From assembly GCA_964236735.1 (NCBI GenBank), contig CAXSFM010000004.1, positions 1 through 64,000 on the forward strand: a stretch of DNA of 64,000 nt. The letters are read 5' to 3'. Each line of letters starts with the position of its first letter. Within the stretch, counting starts at the first letter, position 1. Made by a program: the position numbers and the translations under genes. Positions 9,274 through 17,603 of the stretch are shown one piece after another. The stretch is from JAIVJG01 sp964236735. Lineage in GTDB: Bacteria; Acidobacteriota; Blastocatellia; Pyrinomonadales; Pyrinomonadaceae. The notes beneath the pieces are model-generated. The model worked only from the letters and a program-made list of their open reading frames with translations, was not told the DNA's origin and did no database searches.

Positions 9274-10229
9274 TGAAACGTCGCACAGGACAACGGACGC
9301 CGGCAACACGTCGCACGTTTGATGAAGCGCCTTCTTCACGCACGTCGGCACAGAAGGACGACGCACCGCAGCGCGCCTCTCATCAAACACGGACGGCGGC
9401 GGCGCGCGCGGGTGAAAAGCCTGTGGAGCCGACGGACTCGCAACTGTACGGCTTGCTGCCCCTGCTCGAAGTCTTGCGCGCGAAGAGTCGCCCCGTCGAG
9501 CGCATCACTCTGGCCGAAGGAGCGCACGACTCACGACTCCACGAATTGCTCGAACTGGCGCGCGCCGCGAACGTGCCTGTCCGGCGCGCGCCTCGTGCGG
9601 ATTTGCAACGCATGGCGCTCGGCGCAAACCATCAAGGCGTGATCGCGTCGGTCGCGGCGGCGCATTATCACGATGCCGGGAAATTGCTCGATGCACTGTC
9701 GGCGCGCATCGGGACGGATGACGCGCCGCTCGCGCTCGCGCTCGACGGCGTGGAAGACCCGCGCAACCTCGGCGCGATTTTGCGGACGGCGGAATGCGCG
9801 GGCGCGCACGGCGTCTTCGTCCCTGAACGTCGCGCGGTGGGGTTGACGGAGACGGTGGCAAAAGCGTCTGCGGGCGCGCTCGAATACGTGCCAGTAGCGC
9901 GCACGGGAAACATCGTGCGTCTCATTGAAGAGTTGAAAGAGCGCGGCGTGTGGACAATCGGGACGGCGGCGGACGCGGACATGGATTACACCGCATGGGA
10001 CTGGACGCAGCCGTGCGCGTTGCTGCTCGGAGGCGAGGGCGAAGGTCTTCGCAGGCTCGTGCGCGAGCGTTGCGACGTACTCGTCAGTATTCCTCTGCGC
10101 GGGCGCATCGCATCGCTCAACGTCTCTGTGGCGGCGGGCGTCGTGCTCTACGAAGCCCTGCGACAGCGAACCGTCGCACGACAAAGCGCGTATAATGACC
10201 GGCGACCAAAAAGCGCGAAGATGGAATGA
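9273..10229 (+). CDS. rlmB: TrmH/SpoU family RNA 2'-O-methyltransferase (RlmB-like)
   Basis: This is a SPOUT-class methyltransferase of the TrmH/RlmB group, which methylates ribose 2'-OH using S-adenosylmethionine; RlmB acts on G2251 of 23S rRNA. The substrate-binding N-terminal domain starts at QLYGLLPLLEVLRA. SPOUT motif 1 is DPRNLGAILRTAECAGAHGV, motif 2 is ALLLGGEGEGL, and motif 3 is SIPLRGRIASLNVSVAAGV, forming the knotted cofactor site. A basic, Arg- and Thr-rich extension of about 50 residues precedes the domain. The ATG at 9273 overlaps the stop of the upstream gene. RlmB is the best match, but the family has close paralogues with other targets. Confidence 0.85.
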   Translation: MKRRTGQRTPATRRTFDEAPSSRTSAQKDDAPQRASHQTRTAAARAGEKPVEPTDSQLYGLLPLLEVLRAKSRPVERITLAEGAHDSRLHELLELARAANVPVRRAPRADLQRMALGANHQGVIASVAAAHYHDAGKLLDALSARIGTDDAPLALALDGVEDPRNLGAILRTAECAGAHGVFVPERRAVGLTETVAKASAGALEYVPVARTGNIVRLIEELKERGVWTIGTAADADMDYTAWDWTQPCALLLGGEGEGLRRLVRERCDVLVSIPLRGRIASLNVSVAAGVVLYEALRQRTVARQSAYNDRRPKSAKME

Positions 10230-10233
10230 TGCT

Positions 10234-10358
10234 TGGAGCGCAGGCATCTTGCCTGCCAACGAGCCGTCAGGCGAGTCAAACCTTTCACGCGCGCGCTCGA
10301 TGAGTTAAATCTTTTCGCGCTTTCGCGCTCAAGGCGGGCAGGGATGCCCGCGCTCCCA
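10234..10358. repeat. REP/BIME-like pair of inverted palindromes
   Basis: Two related palindromic units face each other. The left unit (10234-10257) has GCAGGCA-TCT-TGCCTGC after TGGAGC. The right unit (10333-10358) has GCGGGCA-GGGA-TGCCCGC followed by GCTCCCA. The reverse complement of the right unit matches the left at most positions with one gap, as in bacterial interspersed mosaic elements. It starts 5 bases after the methyltransferase stop codon. Such elements are usually spread by RAYT transposases; none is in this window. Confidence 0.7.
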
Positions 10359-10462
10359 GGTATAGACGGCCTTATTTGCGAAGTGGTGTGGATGCTTGAG
10401 TGCGACGCGGAGAAGTTTCGTCCGTTCTGTTGATGTCGAATAGCTCGACGGGAGAATCGAAA

Positions 10463-11005
10463 ATGTTTTGTCCAAAATGCGCGGCGCATAATCTCGACGA
10501 CGCGAAATTCTGTCGCGCGTGCGGCGCGGACATCAGTCTCGTGCCGCAAGTGATGTCGGGGCAAATGTCGGAACGAATAGCGAACGCGGACGCGGGACGT
10601 GTGGAGTCGAGGGATGCACGTCGCGAGCGCAGGCCGGCTTCGATTGAGCACGCATTCAAAAAATTATTCGTCGGGATCGCTTTTCTGCTGATTGCGATTT
10701 TATCTTTCTCAGGAGTCTTCGGCGTCGGTCGCTGGGGATTGTGGATGTTGATTCCCGCGCTCGCGATGCTCGGCGAGGGCATCGGTGGATTCGCGCGTGT
10801 GAAACAGCAACAACAGCAAATGCGCGCCATCAATCCGCCATCCTACGCCCCGCCATACGATGCGTTGTCGCAGCAGCAACAACAACGTGTGAGCGCACTC
10901 AACTCGCTTCGCACGGGCGAATTGGTGGAGCGGCCTCCGAGCGTGACCGAAGGCACGACGCGGCATCTCGGCATCCCAATCGAACGCACATCAAACGATA
11001 GTTGA
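10463..11005 (+). CDS. zinc-ribbon membrane protein
   Basis: The ATG at 10463 is chosen because it directly follows a GGGAGA ribosome-binding site and begins with the zinc ribbon (MFCPKCAAHNLDDAKFCRACG; Cys3, Cys6, Cys17, Cys20). The 180-residue product then has a linker, a basic segment and two hydrophobic helices (LFVGIAFLLIAILSF and GLWMLIPALAMLGEGIG), followed by a cytoplasmic tail with glutamine runs (KQQQQQ and SQQQQQ) and a Pro/Tyr-rich stretch. Proteins of this zinc_ribbon_2 plus two-helix layout are common in Acidobacteriota; their function is unknown. It is preceded by the palindromic pair at 10234-10358 and followed by the aroDE fusion. Confidence 0.72.
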   Translation: MFCPKCAAHNLDDAKFCRACGADISLVPQVMSGQMSERIANADAGRVESRDARRERRPASIEHAFKKLFVGIAFLLIAILSFSGVFGVGRWGLWMLIPALAMLGEGIGGFARVKQQQQQMRAINPPSYAPPYDALSQQQQQRVSALNSLRTGELVERPPSVTEGTTRHLGIPIERTSNDS

Positions 11006-11068
11006 ACATGATTCTGCCGACATGCTTTCATTTTCACTTCAAGTTGTGAACCGTATTGAACGAGCCGC

Positions 11069-12703
11069 ATGATGAATGACAAGAGAGCCGCGCTCGTCTG
11101 TGTGCCCGTCTGCGCCAGCCACGCGCGCGACTTGCCGGTGGCCATCGAACAGGCGGCGCGCGTCGCGGACATCATCGAGTTGCGGCTCGACTGTCTGGAA
11201 GATGAAGCCCTCCTTGCGGCTTTCCGTGAGACGCTTTTTCAGAGCGTCGAAAATCCTCAACGCGCCGCGCAACACAAACCACTCATCCTGACCTTCCGGC
11301 CACGCGAGCAAGGCGGACGATGCGATATTAACGGCGCAGAGCGTGCGCGTTTCTGGCGCGCGATGGCGGAGTTCATCAATCTTGACACATCATCCACCAA
11401 CGAAAAGAACTTACCGTCCGCTGAAACCTCAGATGAAAACCAAGAGACGCTCGTGGATGTCGAGTTGGACTTGCTCGTTGGTTCACACGCTCAGACATCG
11501 TTCATGCGCGACTGGGATTGGAAGCGAGTCATCGTCTCGCACCACGATTTCAAGGGCGTGCCCGACGACCTCGAAGCGATTTACGAAACGATGGCGCAGA
11601 CGCCCGCGCGCATCATCAAACTCGCCGTGCGCGCGAACGACATCGCTGACTGCCTTCCGGTTCTGAGCTTGCTTGAACGCGCGCGACGCGATGGCCGCGA
11701 GTTGATCGCCGTCGCGATGGGAGACTCCGGTTTGCTGACGCGCATTCTCTCGCCGTCGCGCGGCGCGTTTCTCACCTACGGCGCGCTCGATGAGACGCAG
11801 GCGACCGCGCCCGGCCAAATCAGCGCGGAAGATTTGCGGAGGCTCTACCGCATCGAATCAATCGGCGAAGAGACATTTATCACCGGCCTCGTCGGCTCGC
11901 CCGTCAGCCACTCGCTTTCCCCGCACATGCACAACGCGGCGTTCGCGGCGCACAGTCTCGACGGCGTGTTTATTCCCTTTGAAGTGAAAGACCTCGGCGC
12001 GTTCATGCATCGCATGGCGCACCCGCGCACGCGCGAGTTGAAATGGAATTTGCGCGGCCTGAGCGTGACCGCGCCGCACAAGACCGAAGTGTTGAAGTAT
12101 CTCGACGAGATAGACCCGATGGCGCGCGAGATCGGGGCGGTGAATACGGTTGTGATTCGGGGAGACAAACTCGTCGGCTACAACACGGACGCGCTCGCCG
12201 CGCTCGTGCCGTTACACGCGCTGCTTGAACTAAACGGAGCGCGCGTCGCCGTCATCGGCGCGGGCGGAGCGGCGCGGGCGCTGTTGTGGGGCTTACGTCA
12301 AAACAAAGCGCGCGCGACAATCTTCGTGCGTGACGCGGAGCGAGCGCGTGCGACGGCGGGAGAGTTCGGCGCGCATGTTTCGACGCTCGAAGGGGCAAGC
12401 TTTGAAAGTTTCGATGTCGTCATCAACGCCACACCGCTCGGCACGCGCGGCGCAAACGAGAAGTTGACGGCGGCCAGCGCGGAAGCGTTGCGCGGCGTGC
12501 GTGTTGTCTATGATCTCGTCTATAACCCGTCGGAGACGCAACTGCTGCGGGAAGCGCGCGCCGCCGGTTGCGAAACTGTGAGCGGTCTGCAAATGCTCGC
12601 GGGACAGGCGACGGAGCAGTTCAAATTGTGGACGGGAATAGAGATTTCGCCGCAGGTGATGCTCTCGACCGCCGCGCGCGTGTTGGAAGCGAGAAATTCT
12701 TGA
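11069..12703 (+). CDS. aroDE: bifunctional 3-dehydroquinate dehydratase / shikimate dehydrogenase
   Basis: One protein of 544 residues carries two consecutive steps of the shikimate pathway. Residues 1-245 are a type I 3-dehydroquinate dehydratase: ELRLD with Glu37, VIVSHHDFKG with the catalytic His, and RIIKLAVRAND with the Schiff-base Lys184. Residues 268-540 are shikimate dehydrogenase: GSPVSHSLSPHMHNA binds shikimate, TAPHK holds catalytic Lys338, YNTDA holds Asp374, and VIGAGGAARAL is the NADP-binding loop near 397. An acidic insertion at about 105-130 is absent from typical AroD. The order matches the plant DHQ-SDH enzyme and fusions found in some bacteria. ATG at 11069 or 11072 is equally possible. 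Confidence 0.92.
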   Translation: MMNDKRAALVCVPVCASHARDLPVAIEQAARVADIIELRLDCLEDEALLAAFRETLFQSVENPQRAAQHKPLILTFRPREQGGRCDINGAERARFWRAMAEFINLDTSSTNEKNLPSAETSDENQETLVDVELDLLVGSHAQTSFMRDWDWKRVIVSHHDFKGVPDDLEAIYETMAQTPARIIKLAVRANDIADCLPVLSLLERARRDGRELIAVAMGDSGLLTRILSPSRGAFLTYGALDETQATAPGQISAEDLRRLYRIESIGEETFITGLVGSPVSHSLSPHMHNAAFAAHSLDGVFIPFEVKDLGAFMHRMAHPRTRELKWNLRGLSVTAPHKTEVLKYLDEIDPMAREIGAVNTVVIRGDKLVGYNTDALAALVPLHALLELNGARVAVIGAGGAARALLWGLRQNKARATIFVRDAERARATAGEFGAHVSTLEGASFESFDVVINATPLGTRGANEKLTAASAEALRGVRVVYDLVYNPSETQLLREARAAGCETVSGLQMLAGQATEQFKLWTGIEISPQVMLSTAARVLEARNS

Positions 12704-12744
12704 GTTGAAAGATTGAAGGCAAAAGATAGCATCGCAACTTTTTC

Positions 12745-13764
12745 ATGTCGGAACGATACAGCAGGCAAATTTTATTCGATGGCATCGGCGAAGACGGGCA
12801 GCGTCGCCTGCGCGAATCGCGCGCTCTGATCGTCGGTTGCGGCGCGCTTGGCTCGGCGCAGGCTGAGGCACTGGCGCGCGCGGGCGTCGGGCGTTTGCGG
12901 ATCGTTGATCGAGACTTTGTCGAGGAATCGAACCTTCAACGCCAGACATTGTTCACGGAGCAGGACGCGCGCGAGCATGTGCCGAAGGCTGTGGCCGCCA
13001 AACGTCGTCTCGCGGAAATTAACAGCGACGTTGAGTGCGAGACGGAAATCATTGATGTCAACAATTCCAACGTCGAGCGTCTCATCCGCGATTGCGACAT
13101 CGTCATGGACGGCACGGACAATTTCGCGACGCGCTATCTCATCAACGATGCGTGCGTCAAGCATCAAGTCAACTGGATTTACGGGGCGGCAGTCGGCTCC
13201 TACGGCGTGACGCTGACGATCAGGCCTCGCGTGACGCCGTGCCTGCGCTGCGTCTTCCCGGAAACGCCTGAGGCGGCGAGCGCGGCGACGTGCGACACGG
13301 CGGGCGTTATCATGCCGATCATTTCCATCGTCGCCGCGATGCAGGTCAGCGAAGCGTTGAAGCTGCTGACGGGACATGCGGAGAGTTTGCACGGCGCGTT
13401 GATGAGTTTCGATGTTTGGCGCAACGAGTGGCGAAAGTTGAAGTTGACGACGCCGGAACCGGATTGCCCGGCGTGCGCGCGCGGTGAGTTTGAGACGCTG
13501 GCGGCGGATGCGTGCGAGCAGACGGCGTCGCTGTGCGGGCGCAACGCCGTGCAGGTTTCGCCGTTCCGCGCGACGAGAATTGATTTGCCGGCGCTGGCCG
13601 AAAAGTTGAGAAAGGCGGGCGAGGTCAAAGCCAACGAATATCTCGTGCGGCTGCGCGTCGCGGAATGCGAGTTGACGGTCTTCGCGGACGCGCGCGCCAT
13701 CGTGCGCGGCACGGAAGATGTGATGAGGGCGCGCGCGTTGTATGCGCGCTATGTCGGCGCATGA
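12745..13764 (+). CDS. ThiF/MoeB/HesA-type E1-like adenylyltransferase
   Basis: This E1-like enzyme would adenylate the C-terminal Gly-Gly of a small sulfur-carrier protein such as ThiS or MoaD. The ATP-binding loop is GCGALGSA (residues 31-38), followed by the adenylation residues in DRDFVEESNLQRQ. The catalytic Cys183 is in AATCDTAGV, and a structural zinc is expected from CLRC (166, 169) and CPAC (241, 244). At 339 residues it is longer than ThiF/MoeB (about 250); the C-terminal 80 residues form a small extra domain, with ANEYLVRLRVAECELTVFADAR resembling a sulfur-carrier fold or a ubiquitin-like strand set. It has no rhodanese domain. No carrier gene lies nearby, so thiamine versus molybdopterin use cannot be decided. 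Confidence 0.85.
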   Translation: MSERYSRQILFDGIGEDGQRRLRESRALIVGCGALGSAQAEALARAGVGRLRIVDRDFVEESNLQRQTLFTEQDAREHVPKAVAAKRRLAEINSDVECETEIIDVNNSNVERLIRDCDIVMDGTDNFATRYLINDACVKHQVNWIYGAAVGSYGVTLTIRPRVTPCLRCVFPETPEAASAATCDTAGVIMPIISIVAAMQVSEALKLLTGHAESLHGALMSFDVWRNEWRKLKLTTPEPDCPACARGEFETLAADACEQTASLCGRNAVQVSPFRATRIDLPALAEKLRKAGEVKANEYLVRLRVAECELTVFADARAIVRGTEDVMRARALYARYVGA

Positions 13765-13900
13765 GCTTAACGATGATGAAAGAGACGCGCGCGTCATTTC
13801 CGGCGGTGCGCGTAAAAGGTTATCATCGAGGCGAGCGGGAAGACGCTGAAAGCCGTCCCGCAATGTCACCATCAATGCAACCATCTGCCGTCGAAATGCT

Positions 13901-13948
13901 GTCTTAACGTCGGTCGCAAGAAAAGTCTTAACGTCGGTTGTAATAAAA
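13901..13948. repeat. tandem 24-base duplication
   Basis: Two adjacent 24-base copies start with GTCTTAACGTCGGT and end in AAAA; they differ at three positions. They lie in the spacer before the secreted propeller gene starting at 13975 and could be a slippage product or a pair of binding sites. Confidence 0.6.
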
Positions 13949-13974
13949 ATCTGAACCATCGCACGTCTCACTTA

Positions 13975-16224
13975 ATGACAAAGAAAACATCCGCGCTTCG
14001 CTACGTTTACATTCTTTTCGTTTTCATCGCATCCTTTGCTCTGCTCGCGCCAATCGTTGCACGTGCGGGCGGGCCGGTCGTGTGGGTGACAAGCTCGCGC
14101 GCGGAACTCCTCAACGGAGAGGCGCACGGCGTCTCCGTCGCGGACACGGGCGCGCTGACGCTCGCGCCGCAGTTCGCGAAACTTTTCGACACCGAGCAGG
14201 CTTACGTCTGGTCGAGCGCGGTGGACGCGAGCGGCGCGGTCTATCTCGGCACGGGACACGATGGGCGCATCTATCGCGTCGGCGCGGACGGCAAAGGCGC
14301 GCTCCTGTACGACGCGGCGGAGTTGGATGTCACCGCGCTCGTGATTGGCAAGGACGGCGCGCTCTACGCGGGCACGTCGCCGGACGGGAAGGTCTATCGC
14401 ATCACTGCTGACGGCAAGGCGGAAGTTTATTTCGACCCGCCGGACAAATATATCTGGTCGCTGGCGTTGATGAACGACGGCGCGCTGGCGGTGGCGACGG
14501 GCGACACGGGCAAACTCTATCGCGTGTCGGCGGCGGGTGCGAAGCCGGAGACTTCCTTGCTCGTTGATCTCAACGAGACGCACATCATTTCGCTGGCCGT
14601 TGATAAGGCGGGCAATTTAATCGCGGGCACAGACCCCGGCGGCCTCGTCCTACGCATCTCGCCGGAGGGCAAGGCGTTCGCGCTCTTCGACTCTCCGTTG
14701 CGCGAGATACACGCGCTCGCCACCGCGCCGGACGGCTCGATTTACGCGCTTGCCTTGAGCGATGCGGCGGCGGGACAGCGCGTGACTTCTGCGCCCGCGC
14801 CGGCGACCTCGACGACGAGCAGCGCGGGAGGCGGAAGCGTCTCCGTGACGATCACATCAACAGACGAGAACGGGAATCCGATCTCACCAAACGGCGGGCC
14901 ACAGACGCCCGCGCGTAGCCGCAACGAGCTACAGACCGCACGCAGCGCAGTCTTCCGTATCATGCCGGACGGCGGGACGGACGTGCTGTGGAGTTCGCCG
15001 ACCGTCACGGCATTTACAGTTTCGCCCGCGCCGGGCGGAGGCAGCGTGCTCATCGGCACGAGCGACAAGGGACGCATCTATTCCGTGACGGACGACGGGC
15101 GCGACACCTTGCTCGTGCAGTCGAGCGAGGATCAAATCTCGTCTCTGCTCGTGCGCGGCAGTGAAATCTTCGCGGCGTCGAGCAATCAGGGAAAGCTCTT
15201 TCGCCTCTCGCGCGAATCAATCGGTGGAGGGACTTACGAGTCGCCCGTGCGCGACGCGCGCTTCGTCGCCTCGTGGGGACGAATTAGTTGGCGCGGGAGC
15301 GGACAGGTCGAATTGCAGACGCGCTCCGGCAACACAGAGCGACCGGACATGACATGGAGCCAGTGGAGCACGCCCTATCGCGACCGGACAGGCACAGCCG
15401 TCAGTAGCCCGCGCGCGCGATTCATCCAGTGGCGCGCGACACTGGGCGTGGCAGCGGGCAGCGAACCAGGAAGCGAGGCGCGTGTCGAAGACGTGAGCCT
15501 CGCGTATCTGCCGCGCAACGTCGCGCCGGAAGTGTCGAACATACAGGTCATGCCCACCGGCATCTCTCTGCAACCGGCGATGCAGATACAGGTTGACCCC
15601 AGCATCGAAGCCGCCGGACTCGATCCGTCTCTGCTCGGTGCGCCGATTGTGATTCCGCCGCGACGCACGTTTCAACGCGGCGCGGTCTCACTGCAATGGC
15701 AGGCCGAAGATCGCAACGGCGACACGCTCGAATACAGTGTCTATTATCGAGCGACGAGTGAAAATAATTTTCATCTCTTGAAGACTAAACTGCGCGATAA
15801 CTTTTATTCGATTGACGGCGCGACGCTCGGCGACGGGCGTTATCTCTTCAAGATCATCGCCTCAGACGCGCCGGAGAACGCCGCCGGACAGTCGCTGACG
15901 GGCGAGCGCGTCAGCGAGCCGGTGGATGTGGACAACACCGCGCCGACCGTGCGCGTGGCAGAGGCCGCGCAGGTCAGCCCCGAAGGGCGCGTGCGCGTGC
16001 GTTTCAACGTCGAGGACGGGAGCGGGATGATCAAGCGCGCCGACGCCAGCGTAGATAGCGGCGAGTGGCAGGCAGTCTTTCCCGAAGATGGAATCGCCGA
16101 CAGCCCGCGCGAAACTTACGCGCTTGATTTGCCTCTGAACGGCACGGGCGAGCACACGATTTCACTGCGCGCGTTCGATGCGAGCGGCAACGTCAGCAGC
16201 ATGAGAATTGTGGTCAAGCGTTGA
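13975..16224 (+). CDS. secreted beta-propeller protein with C-terminal Ig-like region
   Basis: The 749-residue protein begins with a signal peptide (hydrophobic VYILFVFIASFALLAPIVA, cleavage near ARA-GG). Residues 50-430 contain repeated units of the type GxIYRVGADGK, GKVYRITADGK, GKLYRVSAAG and GRIYSVTDDG, each separated by about 45-50 residues, which indicates a multi-blade beta-propeller related to NHL/SMP-30 or two-component-regulator propellers. A Ser/Gly/Pro-rich insertion (about 265-315) breaks the repeat series. The C-terminal 300 residues are beta-rich with NGDTLEYSVYYRA and a final DASGNVSSMRIVV, typical of Ig-like or fibronectin-like extracellular domains. No catalytic signature is visible. 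A role in binding cell-surface polymers is only a guess. Confidence 0.72.
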   Translation: MTKKTSALRYVYILFVFIASFALLAPIVARAGGPVVWVTSSRAELLNGEAHGVSVADTGALTLAPQFAKLFDTEQAYVWSSAVDASGAVYLGTGHDGRIYRVGADGKGALLYDAAELDVTALVIGKDGALYAGTSPDGKVYRITADGKAEVYFDPPDKYIWSLALMNDGALAVATGDTGKLYRVSAAGAKPETSLLVDLNETHIISLAVDKAGNLIAGTDPGGLVLRISPEGKAFALFDSPLREIHALATAPDGSIYALALSDAAAGQRVTSAPAPATSTTSSAGGGSVSVTITSTDENGNPISPNGGPQTPARSRNELQTARSAVFRIMPDGGTDVLWSSPTVTAFTVSPAPGGGSVLIGTSDKGRIYSVTDDGRDTLLVQSSEDQISSLLVRGSEIFAASSNQGKLFRLSRESIGGGTYESPVRDARFVASWGRISWRGSGQVELQTRSGNTERPDMTWSQWSTPYRDRTGTAVSSPRARFIQWRATLGVAAGSEPGSEARVEDVSLAYLPRNVAPEVSNIQVMPTGISLQPAMQIQVDPSIEAAGLDPSLLGAPIVIPPRRTFQRGAVSLQWQAEDRNGDTLEYSVYYRATSENNFHLLKTKLRDNFYSIDGATLGDGRYLFKIIASDAPENAAGQSLTGERVSEPVDVDNTAPTVRVAEAAQVSPEGRVRVRFNVEDGSGMIKRADASVDSGEWQAVFPEDGIADSPRETYALDLPLNGTGEHTISLRAFDASGNVSSMRIVVKR

Positions 16225-16247
16225 CGGCTCAATGATGCGCGCTTATA

Positions 16248-16279
16248 CGATACGGTGCGAAGTTGTCCGATACGGTGCG
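16248..16279 (+). promoter_or_regulatory. direct repeat CGATACGGTGCG, candidate operator
   Basis: The 12-mer CGATACGGTGCG occurs at 16248-16259 and 16268-16279, exactly 20 bases apart, close to two helical turns. It lies upstream of the small secreted protein gene at 16444. No regulator is assigned. Confidence 0.35.
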
Positions 16280-16443
16280 CGTTGATGCGAACAATTGTAA
16301 AATTTGTCTTTGAAAGCGCCAGGATGTCGTCTCATGTTGATGTGGCATCCGTCTTGCCATGAAGCGTGACGAGACACGCGCGTCTCTCTCTCGCTCCCTC
16401 CCATGCGCGGCTAAAGCAAACATGAGGAGGCCAGACTGCAACG

Positions 16444-16656
16444 ATGAAAGTTTTACGCACATTTCTGTTGACGTTGACCATCGCCGGTACGCTCGCGTTG
16501 AGTGCATCAGCGTTCGACGCGCAGAAAAACGACCCGCCACCACCGCCGCCGAAAGAGCACAAGGACATTCCGAAGGAGCCGAAACAGCAACCCCCTCCGC
16601 GCGATAACAACAGCAGCAATCGCGGAGGGAACGACAACAAGCGTGGAAAGCCCTAG
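16444..16656 (+). CDS. small secreted proline-rich protein
   Basis: This short frame encodes 70 residues: a clear signal peptide (MKVLRTFLLTLTIAGTLALSASA) whose cleavage would leave about 47 residues rich in Pro, Lys, Asn and Asp, including a run of six prolines and a final NNSSNRGGNDNKRGKP-type hydrophilic tail. GAGGAGG lies about 14 bases upstream, a rather long spacing. The good signal sequence and biased mature composition support a real gene, although nothing identifies a function. Similar short, disordered, exported proteins are frequent in soil Acidobacteriota. It stands between two other exported-protein genes on the same strand. Confidence 0.55.
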   Translation: MKVLRTFLLTLTIAGTLALSASAFDAQKNDPPPPPPKEHKDIPKEPKQQPPPRDNNSSNRGGNDNKRGKP

Positions 16657-16782
16657 CGCGATTCATGCCATGCGCGACGCTTCCTTGTCGCACTTATTTT
16701 TCGACCGTCTTACCAGCCGCAGACACGCAAAAGTGAAAGCCTCCGAAACTTTCAAACGCGCGTCTGTTTTTCATTTTGGGTG

Positions 16783-17409
16783 ATGATGAAAAGCGTTTCC
16801 GTCAAATCCATGCGGGCGATACTGGTCGCATTTCTGATGTGCGCCGCCTTGTTTTTTCAAAACGCTCCGGCCATCGCCTTCGCGCAATCGAAGCCGCTTG
16901 ATGCGAGGCTGCTGGCGCGTGCGGAAATTTACAGCGGCGACGAATTTAGTTTTGAGACGAAGACGCCGCGCGGCGTGCGCGTGTATGCACTGAGACGCCC
17001 GCCCGCCGAGGAGTTGAGCGCGATTGATCGCGGCCTGTCGGAATTATTCGCGGTCGCGCGCCGCCATAATTATCGCGCGCGTCTTAACTATGCAGACTAC
17101 ACGGTCTTCATCGGACGCGCGGATCGCACGCACGACAGCGCGGGCGCGTATTCGCCTGACGTTTCCGTCGGCGCGGCGCAGTACGCGGGAAGCGTCTATG
17201 ATAAAGGTGGCTACGTCTATGCGGCGGGGATGGTGCTGTCGTTCCAGCCATGCGCGTTTCTCATCGCGGAACACGAGCGCGACTTTCAGCGCGTCGCTAA
17301 CGTCGCGCGTTACGAAGGCGAACACATCGTACTCTTTCACAACGACCGACGGCTCTACGAAAAGACCGCCGACCATAGTCATGGCGGCAGCCATCCAATC
17401 TTGCTGTAA
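16783..17409 (+). CDS. exported protein of unknown function
   Basis: The protein of about 208 residues starts with a signal peptide (MRAILVAFLMCAALFFQNAPAIAFA, cleavage near FAQ-S). The mature part has no domain I recognise. It contains an alternating alpha/beta pattern, a Tyr-rich segment YADYTVFIGRADRTHDSAGAY, the near-terminal EHERDFQRVANVARYEGEHIVLFHND, and a His-rich end (DHSHGGSHP) that could bind metal. Three consecutive possible starts (GTG, ATG, ATG at 16780-16786) precede the basic N-terminus; the first ATG is used here. A strong intrinsic terminator follows 29 bases after the stop codon, so this is the last gene of its transcript. Confidence 0.62.
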   Translation: MMKSVSVKSMRAILVAFLMCAALFFQNAPAIAFAQSKPLDARLLARAEIYSGDEFSFETKTPRGVRVYALRRPPAEELSAIDRGLSELFAVARRHNYRARLNYADYTVFIGRADRTHDSAGAYSPDVSVGAAQYAGSVYDKGGYVYAAGMVLSFQPCAFLIAEHERDFQRVANVARYEGEHIVLFHNDRRLYEKTADHSHGGSHPILL

Positions 17410-17437
17410 GCTCGACATCGCAGCTTGAAACCAATCA

Positions 17438-17475
17438 AAAGCCCGCGCTACTTCACACGAGCGCGGGCTTTCGTT
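17438..17475 (+). terminator. intrinsic terminator
   Basis: A perfect 12-base stem, AAAGCCCGCGCT pairing with AGCGCGGGCTTT, encloses a 10-base loop and ends in TTTCGTT. It follows the gene ending at 17409 and, being flanked by A's on the left, could also work on the other strand. Confidence 0.85.
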
Positions 17476-17603
17476 ATTCATCATGAAGCATGAGAAGAGA
17501 AATAATCGAGGCCGGCGGAAATTTATTGGTAGCGGCGTGCATCCTCTTCCAGTAGAATGCGCGTGGCTTCCACGTCACATCCCGCGAAAGGATTAATCAT
17601 TAC

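Noticed and set aside
12772..13971. A 399-codon open frame on the minus strand opposite the ThiF-like gene
   Set aside because: Its product is dominated by Arg, Ala and Asp with no domain, while the plus strand has intact E1 motifs. It results from codon bias in GC-rich DNA.
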